In this document: positions 8,484-17,258 of the stretch, piece after piece
How positions within the stretch are numbered: the first letter of the stretch is position 1
How the letters are laid out: every line of letters begins with the position of its first letter
Origin: Thalassovita mangrovi
GTDB lineage: Bacteria; Pseudomonadota; Alphaproteobacteria; Rhodobacterales; Rhodobacteraceae
Reading direction: 5' to 3'
NCBI RefSeq assembly: GCF_009857745.1
Contig: NZ_WWEN01000002.1
Coordinates: forward strand, 558,001-622,000
Length of the DNA: 64,000 nucleotides
The notes under the pieces: model-generated
What the model was told of the DNA's origin: nothing
Database searches by the model: none
What the model saw: only the letters and a program-made list of their open reading frames with translations
Made by a program: the position numbers and the translations under genes

Positions 8484-9545
8484 ATGTTCGAAACTTTTGG
8501 CTTTGAAAATCTGACCGCGCCCCAGGCCGCCGTTTACGCGGGCCTGATCCTCGGCGCCCTGTTCGGCGCGCTGGCGCAGATCACCCGTTTCTGCTTCCGC
8601 CGCGCCGTGGTGGGCGACGACCGCAGAGAGGCCGCAGGCGTCTGGCTGACCGCTTTGGCGCTGGCGATCCTCGGCACCCAGTTCATGGCGATGAACGGGC
8701 GGATCGGCTTCGGCGATCACCGCTTCATGGCCACCGACCTGCCCGTCGCCGCCATCGCCATCGGCGGGCTGCTGTTCGGGGCGGGCATGGTGCTGACCCG
8801 GGGCTGCGTGTCGCGGCTGACCGTGCTGACCGGGTCGGGCAACCTGCGGGCGCTGCTGGTGCTGGTGGTCTTCGCCACCACCGCCCATGCCACGCTGAAG
8901 GGCGTGCTGGCGCCGCTGCGCAGTGCGCTTGGCAACTACACCGTGGCGCTGGACAACGCCGCCCTGCCCGGCGCCGGTCCGATCCTCGCTGTCGTGCTGG
9001 CTGCGCTGCTGCTGTCCCAGGCCGCCCGCTCCGGCGCGCGGCCGCTGCACCTGGTCCTGGCCGGGTTCATCGGTCTGATCGCGGCCTCGGGCTGGGCCGT
9101 CACCGGTTACGTGCTCTACGACGATTTCGATCCCATCGCGCTGGAAAGCCTCAGCTTCACCCTGCCCGCCGCCGAAACCCTGTTCTGGGGCATCGCGTCC
9201 AGCGCGGTCTCGCCCACCTTCGGCACCGGGCTCTGGGGCGGCGTGATCGCGGGGGCTGCGACCGCGGCGCTGATCCGCGGCGAATTCCGCTGGCAAAGCT
9301 TCGAGACCCCGCGCCAGACCGGCCGCTACATGGCCGGGGCGGTGTTGATGGGCGTGGGTGGCGTGCTGGCGGGCGGCTGCACCGTGGGCGCCGGGCTGTC
9401 GGGCGTGCCGACCCTGTCCATCGCCGCCGTGCTGGCGCTGCTGTCGATCGGCACAGGCGGTTGGATCAGCGGCCGGATGCTCAGTGAAGGTGCCGCGTCA
9501 TCCGCCGGATCATCAGCCACACGATCGCTACAACCGGCAGAGTGA
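8484..9545 (+). CDS. YeeE/YedE family protein (sulfur-compound transport)
   Basis: Multi-pass inner-membrane protein of 353 aa with the YeeE/YedE (Sulf_transp) repeats. Family members such as TsuA import thiosulfate through conserved cysteines. The cysteines are present: RFCFRRA near residue 30, LTRGCVSRL near 110 and AGGCTVGAGLSG near 295. I start at 8484 because GGGGG lies just upstream at normal spacing; an ATG at 8472 would add four residues but lacks that spacing. The last 65 bp overlap, tail to tail, the DUF3422 gene on the other strand. A periplasmic rhodanese and MBL-fold pair lie 5 kb away, but no direct link is shown. Substrate is inferred from the family. Confidence 0.85.
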   Translation: MFETFGFENLTAPQAAVYAGLILGALFGALAQITRFCFRRAVVGDDRREAAGVWLTALALAILGTQFMAMNGRIGFGDHRFMATDLPVAAIAIGGLLFGAGMVLTRGCVSRLTVLTGSGNLRALLVLVVFATTAHATLKGVLAPLRSALGNYTVALDNAALPGAGPILAVVLAALLLSQAARSGARPLHLVLAGFIGLIAASGWAVTGYVLYDDFDPIALESLSFTLPAAETLFWGIASSAVSPTFGTGLWGGVIAGAATAALIRGEFRWQSFETPRQTGRYMAGAVLMGVGGVLAGGCTVGAGLSGVPTLSIAAVLALLSIGTGGWISGRMLSEGAASSAGSSATRSLQPAE

Positions 9546-10755
9546 CGATGGCCGTCATTTCCCCCTTGCTGAGCCCCAGCGGTTCGGCAAGGGGATAGGT
9601 CGCATAGGACACCAGCGACACCGCGTAATAGCTGATCGCCACCACCGACAGGCCCTCGACCGTCTTCTGCAGCTTCAGTTGCAGATCGGCGCGGCGGTTC
9701 ATGCTTTCCAGCAGCTTCTGGTTCTGCGCCGAGCGCTCCACGTCGACGCTGGTCCGCAGCAATTCGCCCGCCCGGATCGCCCGGTCGGCCAGCGCCGCCA
9801 GCCTCCCCTGCGTCGATTTCACCGTGCGCATCGCCGGGTCATAGCGGCGCATCATGAATTCCTTGAAGGTCTGGCGCCCGTCGAAACGCTGTTCGCGCAT
9901 CACCTCGATCCGCTGGTGCACGATCGCCTCATAGGCCTCGGTGGCGCCGAAGCGGAAGGCGTTGCGCGCCACCATGTGTTCCAGCTCGGCCGAGGTCGAC
10001 AACAGCCCCGCCAGGGTGCGGTCGGCCTGCGCCGTTTCCGCGCTCATCTCGTCCATCAACCCGGTCAGCTGATTGTCCAGCTCGGCCATCCGGCCCGACA
10101 TCTGCTTGACCCGGGCAAAGCCCAGCATCGACAGGCTCTTGTAGGTTTCGATCTCGCACAGGCGCTGCACCACCCGGCCCACCCGGCGGCTGCCGGCGCC
10201 GGGATTGACGAAGACGGCAAAGCGCATGTGCCCCGCCGGATCGATGCGGAAATCCCCGGCGATCACCGCCGCATCGTCCAGCACCCGCGACGCGGCCAGG
10301 CTTTCGGGCACGAACCACTGGCCGAGCATGTCGCGCATGGCGTCCAGCTCGGGCCGCTCAAGCACCCGGATCAGCGCTGAACTGACCCGCGCGCCCGGCG
10401 CGGCGGCCAGCCAATCGGAGGGAAACACCTCGAAATCCGTCGGATCGTAGGGCCGGTCGCTCAGCGTGTTGGAAAAGGCGGTATAGGTCACGAATTCGGT
10501 ATGGCTTTCCCATTTCAGCAGATGCCGCCCGATCTGGCCGGAATAATGCGTCGCGCCCGGCTTGGGATGCGGCGCGCCGTGGCGGTCCAGCAGCGCCAGC
10601 AGGTGATCCAGGTCCGCCTGCCGGTCCCGTCCGGCGGCATCGTCGGTGCGCTTGATCGCCAGATAGGCCGCGGTGCAGGGCACGTCGAGCGACGGGAAGG
10701 GTCGCGCGTGCAATTCGTTGGCCAATTCGTAGCGAAGCGGGTGATCTTCCAGCAT
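9481..10755 (-). CDS. DUF3422 family membrane-anchored protein
   Basis: A 424-aa protein of the DUF3422 family, function unknown. The N-terminal segment (LRYELANELHARPFP, then THYSGQIGRHLLKWESHTEF) is the diagnostic part. The middle (residues about 200-350) is rich in charged residues with helical character. The C-terminus carries two adjacent membrane helices separated by a short LAEPLGLSKGEM loop and ends in RRMTRHLH, so it is anchored by its tail. I start at 10755 because this gives the family's usual length and has aaaagg upstream; an ATG at 10803 in frame would add 16 residues. It overlaps the 3' end of the YeeE gene by 65 bp. Confidence 0.85.
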   Translation of the reverse strand: MLEDHPLRYELANELHARPFPSLDVPCTAAYLAIKRTDDAAGRDRQADLDHLLALLDRHGAPHPKPGATHYSGQIGRHLLKWESHTEFVTYTAFSNTLSDRPYDPTDFEVFPSDWLAAAPGARVSSALIRVLERPELDAMRDMLGQWFVPESLAASRVLDDAAVIAGDFRIDPAGHMRFAVFVNPGAGSRRVGRVVQRLCEIETYKSLSMLGFARVKQMSGRMAELDNQLTGLMDEMSAETAQADRTLAGLLSTSAELEHMVARNAFRFGATEAYEAIVHQRIEVMREQRFDGRQTFKEFMMRRYDPAMRTVKSTQGRLAALADRAIRAGELLRTSVDVERSAQNQKLLESMNRRADLQLKLQKTVEGLSVVAISYYAVSLVSYATYPLAEPLGLSKGEMTAIVTLPVVAIVWLMIRRMTRHLH

Positions 10756-11056
10756 GGCGCGGCCTTTTCTGATCCTTTTCCCCGTTTCTGACACAGCCCG
10801 CATAAAAAACCAATCCTTTTCAATGCGTTGAACGCATACCTTCGCATACGCGCAATAACCTACCAAGCCATAGCGGAAATTTCGGCTACCGGGCTGATCG
10901 GGATCAACCCGATCAACAGGTCCAGTCCCGCGAAATCGCGGTGCGGCACCTCATCAATCCGGGTCAACCGCCGAGCGATTGGGCTTAGAAGCCCCCTGCG
11001 CCCACACGAAAAAGGGCGCCCCGAGGGGCGCCCTTTCAATTCCGCGTCGACCAGGA
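10756..11056. other. Intergenic region between DUF3422 and pntB
   Basis: About 300 bp with no convincing gene. The part next to 10756 must hold the DUF3422 promoter and leader. The part next to 11056 holds the pntB terminator hairpin (listed separately). The sequence between about 10860 and 11000 shows nothing I can name. Confidence 0.5.
11011..11036 (-). terminator. Terminator hairpin downstream of pntB
   Basis: AAAGGGCGCCCC and GGGGCGCCCTTT form an almost perfect palindrome 20 bp beyond the pntB stop. Read on the minus strand, the G/C stem is followed by TTT and then TCGTGTG, so the U-run is short. Confidence 0.7.
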
Positions 11057-12532
11057 TCAGGAGATCTTGGTCAGCAGTTCGTCCAGCGACTTCTTCGCGT
11101 CGCCATAGAACATGCGGGTGTTTTCCTTGTAGAACAGCGGGTTTTCGATGCCCGAGTACCCGGTGCCCTGACCACGCTTGGACACGAAGACCTGCTTCGC
11201 CTTCCAGCATTCCAGAACCGGCATGCCGGCGATGGGCGAGTTCGGATCTTCCTGCGCCGCCGGGTTCACGATGTCGTTCGAGCCGATCACGATCGCCACG
11301 TCGGTATCCGGGAAATCGTCGTTGATCTCGTCCATTTCCAGCACGATGTCATAGGGCACCTTGGCTTCGGCCAGCAGCACGTTCATGTGCCCCGGCAGAC
11401 GGCCCGCAACGGGGTGGATCGCGAAACGCACGTTCTTGCCCTTGGCGCGCAGGCGCTTGGTCAGTTCGGAAACCGACTGCTGGGCCTGTGCCACGGCCAT
11501 GCCGTAACCCGGGATGATGATGATGCTGTCTGCTTCGTCCAAAGCGGCAGCAACGCCATCGGCGTCGATCGCCACCTGTTCGCCCTCGACTTCCATCGCC
11601 GGACCGGTGGTGCCGCCGAAGCCGCCCAGGATCACGCTGATGAAGGACCGGTTCATCGCCTTACACATGATGTAAGACAGGATCGCACCCGAGGAGCCGA
11701 CCAGCGCGCCGGTCACGATCAGCAGGTCGTTACCCAGCGAGAAGCCGATGGCCGATGCCGCCCAGCCCGAATAGGAGTTCAGCATCGACACCACCACCGG
11801 CATGTCGGCGCCGCCGATGCCCATGATCAGGTGATAGCCGATGAAGAAGGCCAGCAGCGTCATCACCAGCAGCGGCCACAGCGCGCCGGTGCTGAAGTAG
11901 ATCACCAGCAGCACGACCGAACCCAGTGCGGCAGCGGCGTTCAGGTAGTGACCGCCAGGCAGCTTCTTCGCCTTGCCGTCCACCTTGCCGGCCAGCTTGC
12001 CGAAGGCAACGACCGACCCGGTGAAGGTCACGGCACCGATGAACACGCCGAGGAAGACTTCGACCTTGAGGATGTTCAGCTCGACCGCGGTCTTGTGCGC
12101 GACCTTGCCTGCGAACCCGTCGATGCCCTGGTCATGCAGCCACGACAGCAGCCCGGTTTCGTTCAGCGAGGTGGGCGCGTTTGCCATGATCTCGGCCACG
12201 CGGCTCATTTCGAACTGCGCGTTGAAGCCGATGAACACGGCGGCCAGGCCGACGAAGCTGTGCAGCGCCGCAACCAGCTGGGGCATTTCGGTCATTTCGA
12301 CCTTCTTTGCCACCAGTTGACCGGCAAAGGCGCCCGCCGCGACCATGACCAGCACGATCAGGTAGTTGCCGATGCCCGGGCCGAACACCGTGGCGAGAAC
12401 CGCCAGGGCCATGCCGACGATGCCGTACCAGACAGCGCGCTTGGCGCTTTCCTGACCGGACAGACCACCCAGAGACAGGATGAAGAGAACAGTTGCCGCG
12501 ATGTAAGCGGCGGAGACGATACCAATGCTCAT
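11057..12532 (-). CDS. pntB: NAD(P) transhydrogenase subunit beta
   Basis: Proton-pumping transhydrogenase beta subunit, 491 aa, which couples hydride transfer from NADH to NADP+ to the proton gradient. The first ~290 residues are about nine membrane helices (domain II). The C-terminal ~180 residues are the NADP(H)-binding domain III, with [15 protein letters not shown] and the conserved [15 protein letters not shown], then [15 protein letters not shown] and the lysine-containing end [14 protein letters not shown]. It follows pntA by 17 bp on the same strand, and the pair forms the complete enzyme. A strong hairpin lies directly downstream. Confidence 0.97.
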   Translation of the reverse strand: MSIGIVSAAYIAATVLFILSLGGLSGQESAKRAVWYGIVGMALAVLATVFGPGIGNYLIVLVMVAAGAFAGQLVAKKVEMTEMPQLVAALHSFVGLAAVFIGFNAQFEMSRVAEIMANAPTSLNETGLLSWLHDQGIDGFAGKVAHKTAVELNILKVEVFLGVFIGAVTFTGSVVAFGKLAGKVDGKAKKLPGGHYLNAAAALGSVVLLVIYFSTGALWPLLVMTLLAFFIGYHLIMGIGGADMPVVVSMLNSYSGWAASAIGFSLGNDLLIVTGALVGSSGAILSYIMCKAMNRSFISVILGGFGGTTGPAMEVEGEQVAIDADGVAAALDEADSIIIIPGYGMAVAQAQQSVSELTKRLRAKGKNVRFAIHPVAGRLPGHMNVLLAEAKVPYDIVLEMDEINDDFPDTDVAIVIGSNDIVNPAAQEDPNSPIAGMPVLECWKAKQVFVSKRGQGTGYSGIENPLFYKENTRMFYGDAKKSLDELLTKIS

Positions 12533-12549
12533 TTATCCGCTCCCTCCGA

Positions 12550-14121
12550 TCAAGATTTCTGGAACATCGCCAACATGCGGCGGGTGACCATGAAGCCCCC
12601 GACGATGTTGATCGTCGCGATGAGGATGGAGATGGCCGACAGGACCACGACCAGCCAGTTGCCGGACCCGACCTGCAGCAGCGCGCCCAGGATCACGATG
12701 CCCGAGATCGCGTTGGTCACCGCCATCAGCGGCGTATGCAGCGAATGCGACACGCCCCAGATCACCTGGAAGCCCACGAAGCAGGCCAGCGCGAAGACGA
12801 TGAAGTGCGACATGAAGCTGGCCGGAGCGAAGGCGCCGACGATCAGCATCAGGACCGCACCGACGGCCAGAAGCGTAACCTGGAACTTGGTCTGCGCCTT
12901 GAACGCGGCCACTTCCTTCGCGCGTTTTTCTTCCGGCGTCAGTTCCTTCGGCGCTTCCTTCTTCTGTGCCGCGATGGCCTGAACTTTCGGCGGCGGCGGC
13001 GGGAAGGTGATGTCGCCTTCGAAGGTCACGGTGGCGCCGCGGATCACGTCGTCTTCCATGTTGTGCACGATCTGACCGTCCTTTTCGGGGGTCAGGTCGG
13101 CCATCATGTGACGGATGTTGGTGGCGTAAAGGGTCGATGCCTGTGCCGCCATGCGCGAGGGGAAGTCGGTGTAGCCGATGATGGTCACGCCGTTATCGGT
13201 GACGATCTTCTCATCCGCGACGGTCAGCTTGCAGTTGCCGCCCTTTTCCGCTGCCAGGTCGACGATGACGGAGCCGGGTTTCATGGCTTTCACCATGTCT
13301 TCGGTCCACAGTTCCGGCGCTTCGCGGTTCGGGATCAGCGCGGTGGTGATCACGATATCCATCTCGGGCGCCAGTTCACGGAACTTGGCCAGCTGCGCTT
13401 CACGGAATTCGGGGCTGGAAACAGAGGCATAGCCGCCGGTGGCGGCGCCGTCCTGCTGTTCTTCCTCGAAGTCCAGATAGACGAATTCGGCGCCCATCGA
13501 TTCAACCTGCTCGGCCACTTCGGGCCGCACGTCGAACGCATAGGTGATCGCACCCAGCGAGGTCGAGGTCCCGATCGCGGCCAGACCGGCCACACCGGCG
13601 CCCACCACCAGAACCTTGGCCGGGGGCACCTTGCCCGCCGCCGTGATCTGGCCGGTGAAGAAGCGGCCGAAGTTGTTGCCCGCCTCGATCACCGCGCGGT
13701 AACCGGCGATGTTGGCCATCGACGACAGCGCGTCCATCTTCTGGGCGCGCGAAATACGCGGCACCATTTCCATGGCGATCACGTTGGCGCCCTTGGACTT
13801 GGCGGCCTCCATGCCTTCTTCGTTCCCGGCCGGGTTGAAGAAGCTGATCAGGGTCTTGCCCTTGGTCAGGCGCTTCAGCTCGGTTTCGTTGGGCTGACGC
13901 ACCTTGGCAACGATATCCGCGGATTTCCACAGCTGGGCGGCGGTCTTGATGACCTCTACGCCGGCTGCTTCATAAGCCGCATCCGAAAAGCCGGCATTCG
14001 CACCTGCCCCGCTTTCGATGGCGCATTCGTAACCCAGCTTCTGCAATTGCAGCGCCGAGTCCGGGGTCATCGCGACGCGATTTTCCCCTTCGAACACTTC
14101 TTTTGGCGTTCCGATTTTCAA
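12550..14121 (-). CDS. pntA: NAD(P) transhydrogenase subunit alpha
   Basis: Alpha subunit, 523 aa, carrying the NAD(H)-binding domain I and the first membrane helices. The N-terminus [20 protein letters not shown] and the Rossmann glycine motif [16 protein letters not shown] near residue 175 are diagnostic. A proline- and lysine-rich linker ([19 protein letters not shown]) around 370-390 leads to four predicted helices at the end. In many alphaproteobacteria the alpha subunit is split into PntAa and PntAb; here it is a single chain. Its start faces an AT-rich patch (about 14160-14215) that probably contains the promoter of the pntAB operon. Confidence 0.96.
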   Translation of the reverse strand: MKIGTPKEVFEGENRVAMTPDSALQLQKLGYECAIESGAGANAGFSDAAYEAAGVEVIKTAAQLWKSADIVAKVRQPNETELKRLTKGKTLISFFNPAGNEEGMEAAKSKGANVIAMEMVPRISRAQKMDALSSMANIAGYRAVIEAGNNFGRFFTGQITAAGKVPPAKVLVVGAGVAGLAAIGTSTSLGAITYAFDVRPEVAEQVESMGAEFVYLDFEEEQQDGAATGGYASVSSPEFREAQLAKFRELAPEMDIVITTALIPNREAPELWTEDMVKAMKPGSVIVDLAAEKGGNCKLTVADEKIVTDNGVTIIGYTDFPSRMAAQASTLYATNIRHMMADLTPEKDGQIVHNMEDDVIRGATVTFEGDITFPPPPPKVQAIAAQKKEAPKELTPEEKRAKEVAAFKAQTKFQVTLLAVGAVLMLIVGAFAPASFMSHFIVFALACFVGFQVIWGVSHSLHTPLMAVTNAISGIVILGALLQVGSGNWLVVVLSAISILIATINIVGGFMVTRRMLAMFQKS

Positions 14122-14245
14122 CTTTCACGTCCCCCTTCAGAACATTATTGGACCCGCTCCGACAGAACAGAGCTATATAGCTTCGCTTCGCGCAATTATA
14201 TTGCGCAGAATATCGCACCCCAGATGCACGTATCGACCGCCGCTG

Positions 14246-14698
14246 TCAAATCCAACGGCGAGTCTTTTCGCAGTATCTGGCAAAATCGGCACGATATTTT
14301 AACCTTAAACGATTTTCCTCGGGAATCACGAAGCGTTTTTCGATCACCCAAAGAAACAAAGGGATCAGCGGCAGCGCTAACACCGCGTCAAACCGCAGAA
14401 TCAACCCGGCCAGGACCAGAAGGTCGCCCAGATAGATCGGGTTGCGCGACCGGCTGAAGATGCCGCTTTGCACCATCGTGCTGGCGTCGCGGTGCGGAAT
14501 GACGGTGGTGCGGTGCTTGCGCATCTCGGTGAAGGCCAGCGCCATCAGGATCACGCCGCCGCCGACCAGGATACCGCCGAGGAAATCGGCGACCGCGCCG
14601 CCGAAGCTCAGCCCCATCGGATAATAGGTCGCCTGCAGCCAGGCCAGCACCACCGCGCCCAGCAGCCAGACCGGCGGGATATCGATCCATTTCATCAT
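14246..14698 (-). CDS. Isoprenylcysteine carboxyl methyltransferase family membrane protein
   Basis: A 150-aa integral membrane protein of the ICMT/PEMT type that uses S-adenosylmethionine; the substrate in bacteria is usually unknown. It has three to four membrane segments, then the catalytic signature GIFSRSRNPIYLGDLL near residue 80 and the C-terminal VIPEENRLRLKYRADFARYC, which matches the family's EExxLxxxFGxxYxxY box. A second ATG directly after the first (14695) is an alternative start. It lies 36 bp downstream of the rhodanese gene on the same strand and may be co-transcribed with the rhodanese/MBL pair. Confidence 0.85.
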   Translation of the reverse strand: MMKWIDIPPVWLLGAVVLAWLQATYYPMGLSFGGAVADFLGGILVGGGVILMALAFTEMRKHRTTVIPHRDASTMVQSGIFSRSRNPIYLGDLLVLAGLILRFDAVLALPLIPLFLWVIEKRFVIPEENRLRLKYRADFARYCEKTRRWI

Positions 14699-14734
14699 GC
14701 GCTTATCGCACCCTTTACCTTGGCGCCCGAACCG

Positions 14735-15160
14735 TCATTCCGGTTTCCAGGCGGCCTCCTGCTGCCAGCCGGTGAACCCGTCCTGCAGCACCAGCACGTT
14801 TTCGTGCCCCATCAGCCGCGCGGCGAAGGTCGCCTGCGCCGACAGGCTGCCGGTATTGCAGTACAGGATCACCATGCCGTCTTCGGGCAATTCATCGATC
14901 CGCCCCGGAATTTCGCGCCATTCTATATTCACCGCGCCGGGGATATGGCCGGCCTCAAACTGCTGCGCATCGCGGGTATCGACGAAACGCGCGGACTCGA
15001 ACACCGCCTGGTCGATCTGCTGCGGCAGGATGACGCCGGATTCGTAGGTGGCGAAATCCATGTAGTCGATGATCGCCTCGGCCACGGCGTCGTCCTGCGC
15101 CAGAACCGGGCCCGAAAGCCCGATCAGCGTGGCAATACCAATGGCCGACAGACGGATCAT
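14735..15160 (-). CDS. Exported rhodanese-domain protein
   Basis: A 141-aa protein with an N-terminal signal peptide (MIRLSAIGIATLIGLSGPVLA, cut likely after VLA at 21) and a single rhodanese domain. The domain shows FVDTRDAQQFEAGHIPGAVN and the active-site loop LYCNTGSLSAQA with its nucleophilic Cys at 101, then GFTGWQQE. It should transfer or bind sulfane sulfur in the periplasm. I start at 15160 because the ATG overlaps the TGA of the upstream MBL gene (ATGA), a translational coupling. A longer reading frame exists but its extra N-terminus is antisense noise. The coupling indicates that the two exported proteins act together. Confidence 0.88.
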   Translation of the reverse strand: MIRLSAIGIATLIGLSGPVLAQDDAVAEAIIDYMDFATYESGVILPQQIDQAVFESARFVDTRDAQQFEAGHIPGAVNIEWREIPGRIDELPEDGMVILYCNTGSLSAQATFAARLMGHENVLVLQDGFTGWQQEAAWKPE

Positions 15161-16107
15161 TCCCACTCCATTTCCTCGAAGACCCGGCCCGCGTTCTTGG
15201 TCGCCAGTTCCTCGAACGTATCGAGATTGCGCCAGCGTTCCTGGTCCACGTAATAGGCCCCGGCCAGGTCGCCGCCATTTTCGATATGTTCGCCGATCTT
15301 GGTCCGCAGGTCGACAAGATAATCGTGGGTATACCGGCGCACCTGCGCCAGGTTGGTCGGATGGCCATGGCCCGGGATCACATAGGTCGGGTTCAGCGGC
15401 TCCAGCTTGGTTTCCCAGGTTTCGATCCAGCAGCTGGTGCAGGTGCCCTCGAAGATCGGAGGCATCCGTTCGTGGAACGCGATATCGCCCGCGATCATGA
15501 AGCCCCATTGCGGCAGCCAGACCTGGGTATCGCCCGGATCATGCGCCGGACCCAGATGCAGCACCTTGATCTCGACCCCGCCCAGGGTCAGGTCGTATTC
15601 GTCCTCGAAGCTCAGGTTCGGGGTGACGATCCGGGTGCCCTCGGCCTTGTCGCGGTTATAGCCTTCCATCCCCTGCAGGATGAAATCGGCGTCCGAGGTG
15701 AAGGCTTCGATCGCGTCCACATGGGCCAGGATGTCGACCCCCTGGTCGACCCAGTAGGAATTGCCCAGCATCGCGTGACCCTGGCCGTTTTCATTGATCA
15801 CCAGCTTCACCGGCTGATCGGTCACCTTCTTGATCTCGTCATGCAGCGCCTTGGCCAGGCGCGCGGAGGCGCCGCCGTTCACCACCACCACGCCCTCGTC
15901 GGTGACGATGAAGGACAGGTTGTTGTTATGGCCCGAATTTTCATAAGTCGGCGGCGCGGTGGCGCCAATGGCGGAAAACACGTGCGGGATCACCTCGACC
16001 GGCTTCGAATACAGCTCGGATTGCGGGTATTGATCGGCGATGTCTTCGCTGGCGGCAGCGGCCTGTGCCGCAAGGGCCAGGGCCCCGGCAAGAATAAGCG
16101 GTTTCAT
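15157..16107 (-). CDS. Exported MBL-fold hydrolase-like protein with altered metal motif
   Basis: A 316-aa exported member of the metallo-beta-lactamase fold. It starts at 16107 after a clear aggagg site and has a signal peptide ending near AAAA (about 19). Fold markers are present: NLSFIVTDEGVVVVNGG, LHLGPAHDPGDTQVWLP, IAGDIAFHE and IPGHGHP. The usual HxHxDH zinc motif is replaced by NENGQGHAMLG, so at least two of its histidines and the Asp are not in the canonical places. Later ligands (H of GPAH, D of AGD, H of GHGH) remain. It may bind one metal, use different ligands, or be non-hydrolytic. It is translationally coupled to an exported rhodanese, pointing to periplasmic sulfur chemistry, for example SoxH-like relatives. 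Confidence 0.85.
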   Translation of the reverse strand: MKPLILAGALALAAQAAAASEDIADQYPQSELYSKPVEVIPHVFSAIGATAPPTYENSGHNNNLSFIVTDEGVVVVNGGASARLAKALHDEIKKVTDQPVKLVINENGQGHAMLGNSYWVDQGVDILAHVDAIEAFTSDADFILQGMEGYNRDKAEGTRIVTPNLSFEDEYDLTLGGVEIKVLHLGPAHDPGDTQVWLPQWGFMIAGDIAFHERMPPIFEGTCTSCWIETWETKLEPLNPTYVIPGHGHPTNLAQVRRYTHDYLVDLRTKIGEHIENGGDLAGAYYVDQERWRNLDTFEELATKNAGRVFEEMEWE

Positions 16108-16255
16108 GAAAACTCCTCCTGGTACCAAATCAGGCCGCGAAATTCACAGATATGAATTTGATTGTAAAGGCCAGAGCCTACCGTGACGTAACGCTCGTCT
16201 TGCGGCACGGTCGCGGGCGGCTACCCTGCCCTGGAAGCTACGGGAGGAGCATAAC

Positions 16256-17008
16256 ATGGAATTGACAGGTAAACACGCATTGGTCACCGGCGGCGGCACC
16301 GGAATCGGCCTGGCCATCGCCCGGGCGCTGGCCGGCGCCGGGGCGCAGGTGACCATCACCGGACGGCGGCAAAACGTGCTGGAAGAGGTGGCCGAGGCCA
16401 ACATGTACCCCGCCGCGATGGACGTGACCGATGAGGCCCAGGTGGTGCAGGTGATCGACGATGCGGTCGCCGCGCGCGGCCCGATCCAGATCTGCGTCGC
16501 CAATGCCGGCATCGCGGTGGGCAAGAAGCTGCACAAGACCGATACCGAATTCTGGCGCCAGATCATGGCCACCAACCTCGACGGCGCCTTCTTCACCATC
16601 CGCGAATCGATGCGCTCGATGCTGACCACCGACTGGGGCCGGGTGATCGCCGTGTCGTCCATCGCGGGCGTTCGCGGCCTGCCCGGCGGCGGCGCCTATT
16701 CGGCGTCGAAACACGGGGTGATCGGCATGATCCGCTCGATCTCCGAGGATTTCATGGGCCAGCCCTACACGTTCAATTCGCTCTGCCCCGGTTACGTCGA
16801 CACCGACATCATCAGCCGCAACGTGGAATCGATTTCCCAACGCTCAGGCATGAACGAAGACCAGGCGCGCGAGGTGATGGTCAACGCCAACCGCCACAAG
16901 CGCCTGATCGCCGCCGAAGAGGTCGCCGCCGCCGCGCTGTGGCTCTGCGATCCCAATTCCGGTTCTGTCAACGGCCAGGAAATCCAGATCGCCGGCGGCA
17001 AGGTCTGA
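16256..17008 (+). CDS. SDR family oxidoreductase (FabG/3-hydroxybutyrate dehydrogenase-like)
   Basis: A 250-aa classical short-chain dehydrogenase. It shows the cofactor loop TGGGTGIGLAIA near residue 12, VANAGIAVG near 82, catalytic Ser in AVSSIAG and Tyr/Lys in AYSASKHGVIGM near 150, and PG-V-T region SLCPGYVDTD. Arg-rich GRRQNV after beta-2 suggests NADP preference. A gggagg ribosome site precedes the start by 8 bp. It is divergent from the MBL gene across about 148 bp. The substrate is not determinable; family members reduce 3-oxoacyl thioesters or oxidise hydroxy acids. Confidence 0.88.
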   Translation: MELTGKHALVTGGGTGIGLAIARALAGAGAQVTITGRRQNVLEEVAEANMYPAAMDVTDEAQVVQVIDDAVAARGPIQICVANAGIAVGKKLHKTDTEFWRQIMATNLDGAFFTIRESMRSMLTTDWGRVIAVSSIAGVRGLPGGGAYSASKHGVIGMIRSISEDFMGQPYTFNSLCPGYVDTDIISRNVESISQRSGMNEDQAREVMVNANRHKRLIAAEEVAAAALWLCDPNSGSVNGQEIQIAGGKV

Positions 17009-17025
17009 CATAATGAAACATCCGT

Positions 17026-17050
17026 CCGGCCCGGCATTGCCCCGGGCCGG
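17026..17050 (+). terminator. GC hairpin downstream of the SDR gene
   Basis: Perfect 9-bp stem CCGGCCCGG / CCGGGCCGG with a 7-nt loop 18 bp after the stop. No U-run follows, so it may be a weak or Rho-assisted terminator. Confidence 0.5.
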
Positions 17051-17258
17051 AGGCCCAAGCTAGACGATTGTGACGACATCCGGGCAGCGCGCCACATCCG
17101 CGCCCAGATCGCGCCGATCCGTCCCAGACTTACCTCAATTCCCGCCCAATTCGGTCTCACCGCGATTGTAGTCATTTCGGAAACGGTCGGTCGGCTGCCC
17201 CCTTTTGCCTCGGCAAAGCGGAAACAGCCCCCCGGCCCGCGATCTGGAATTGAGTACG

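Noticed and set aside
10979-14457. Very long plus-strand open frames (600-670 codons) opposite pntB and pntA
   Set aside because: They are antisense shadows: composition is low-complexity His/Arg/Gln-rich, they have no ribosome sites, and the minus-strand genes are unmistakable pntAB.
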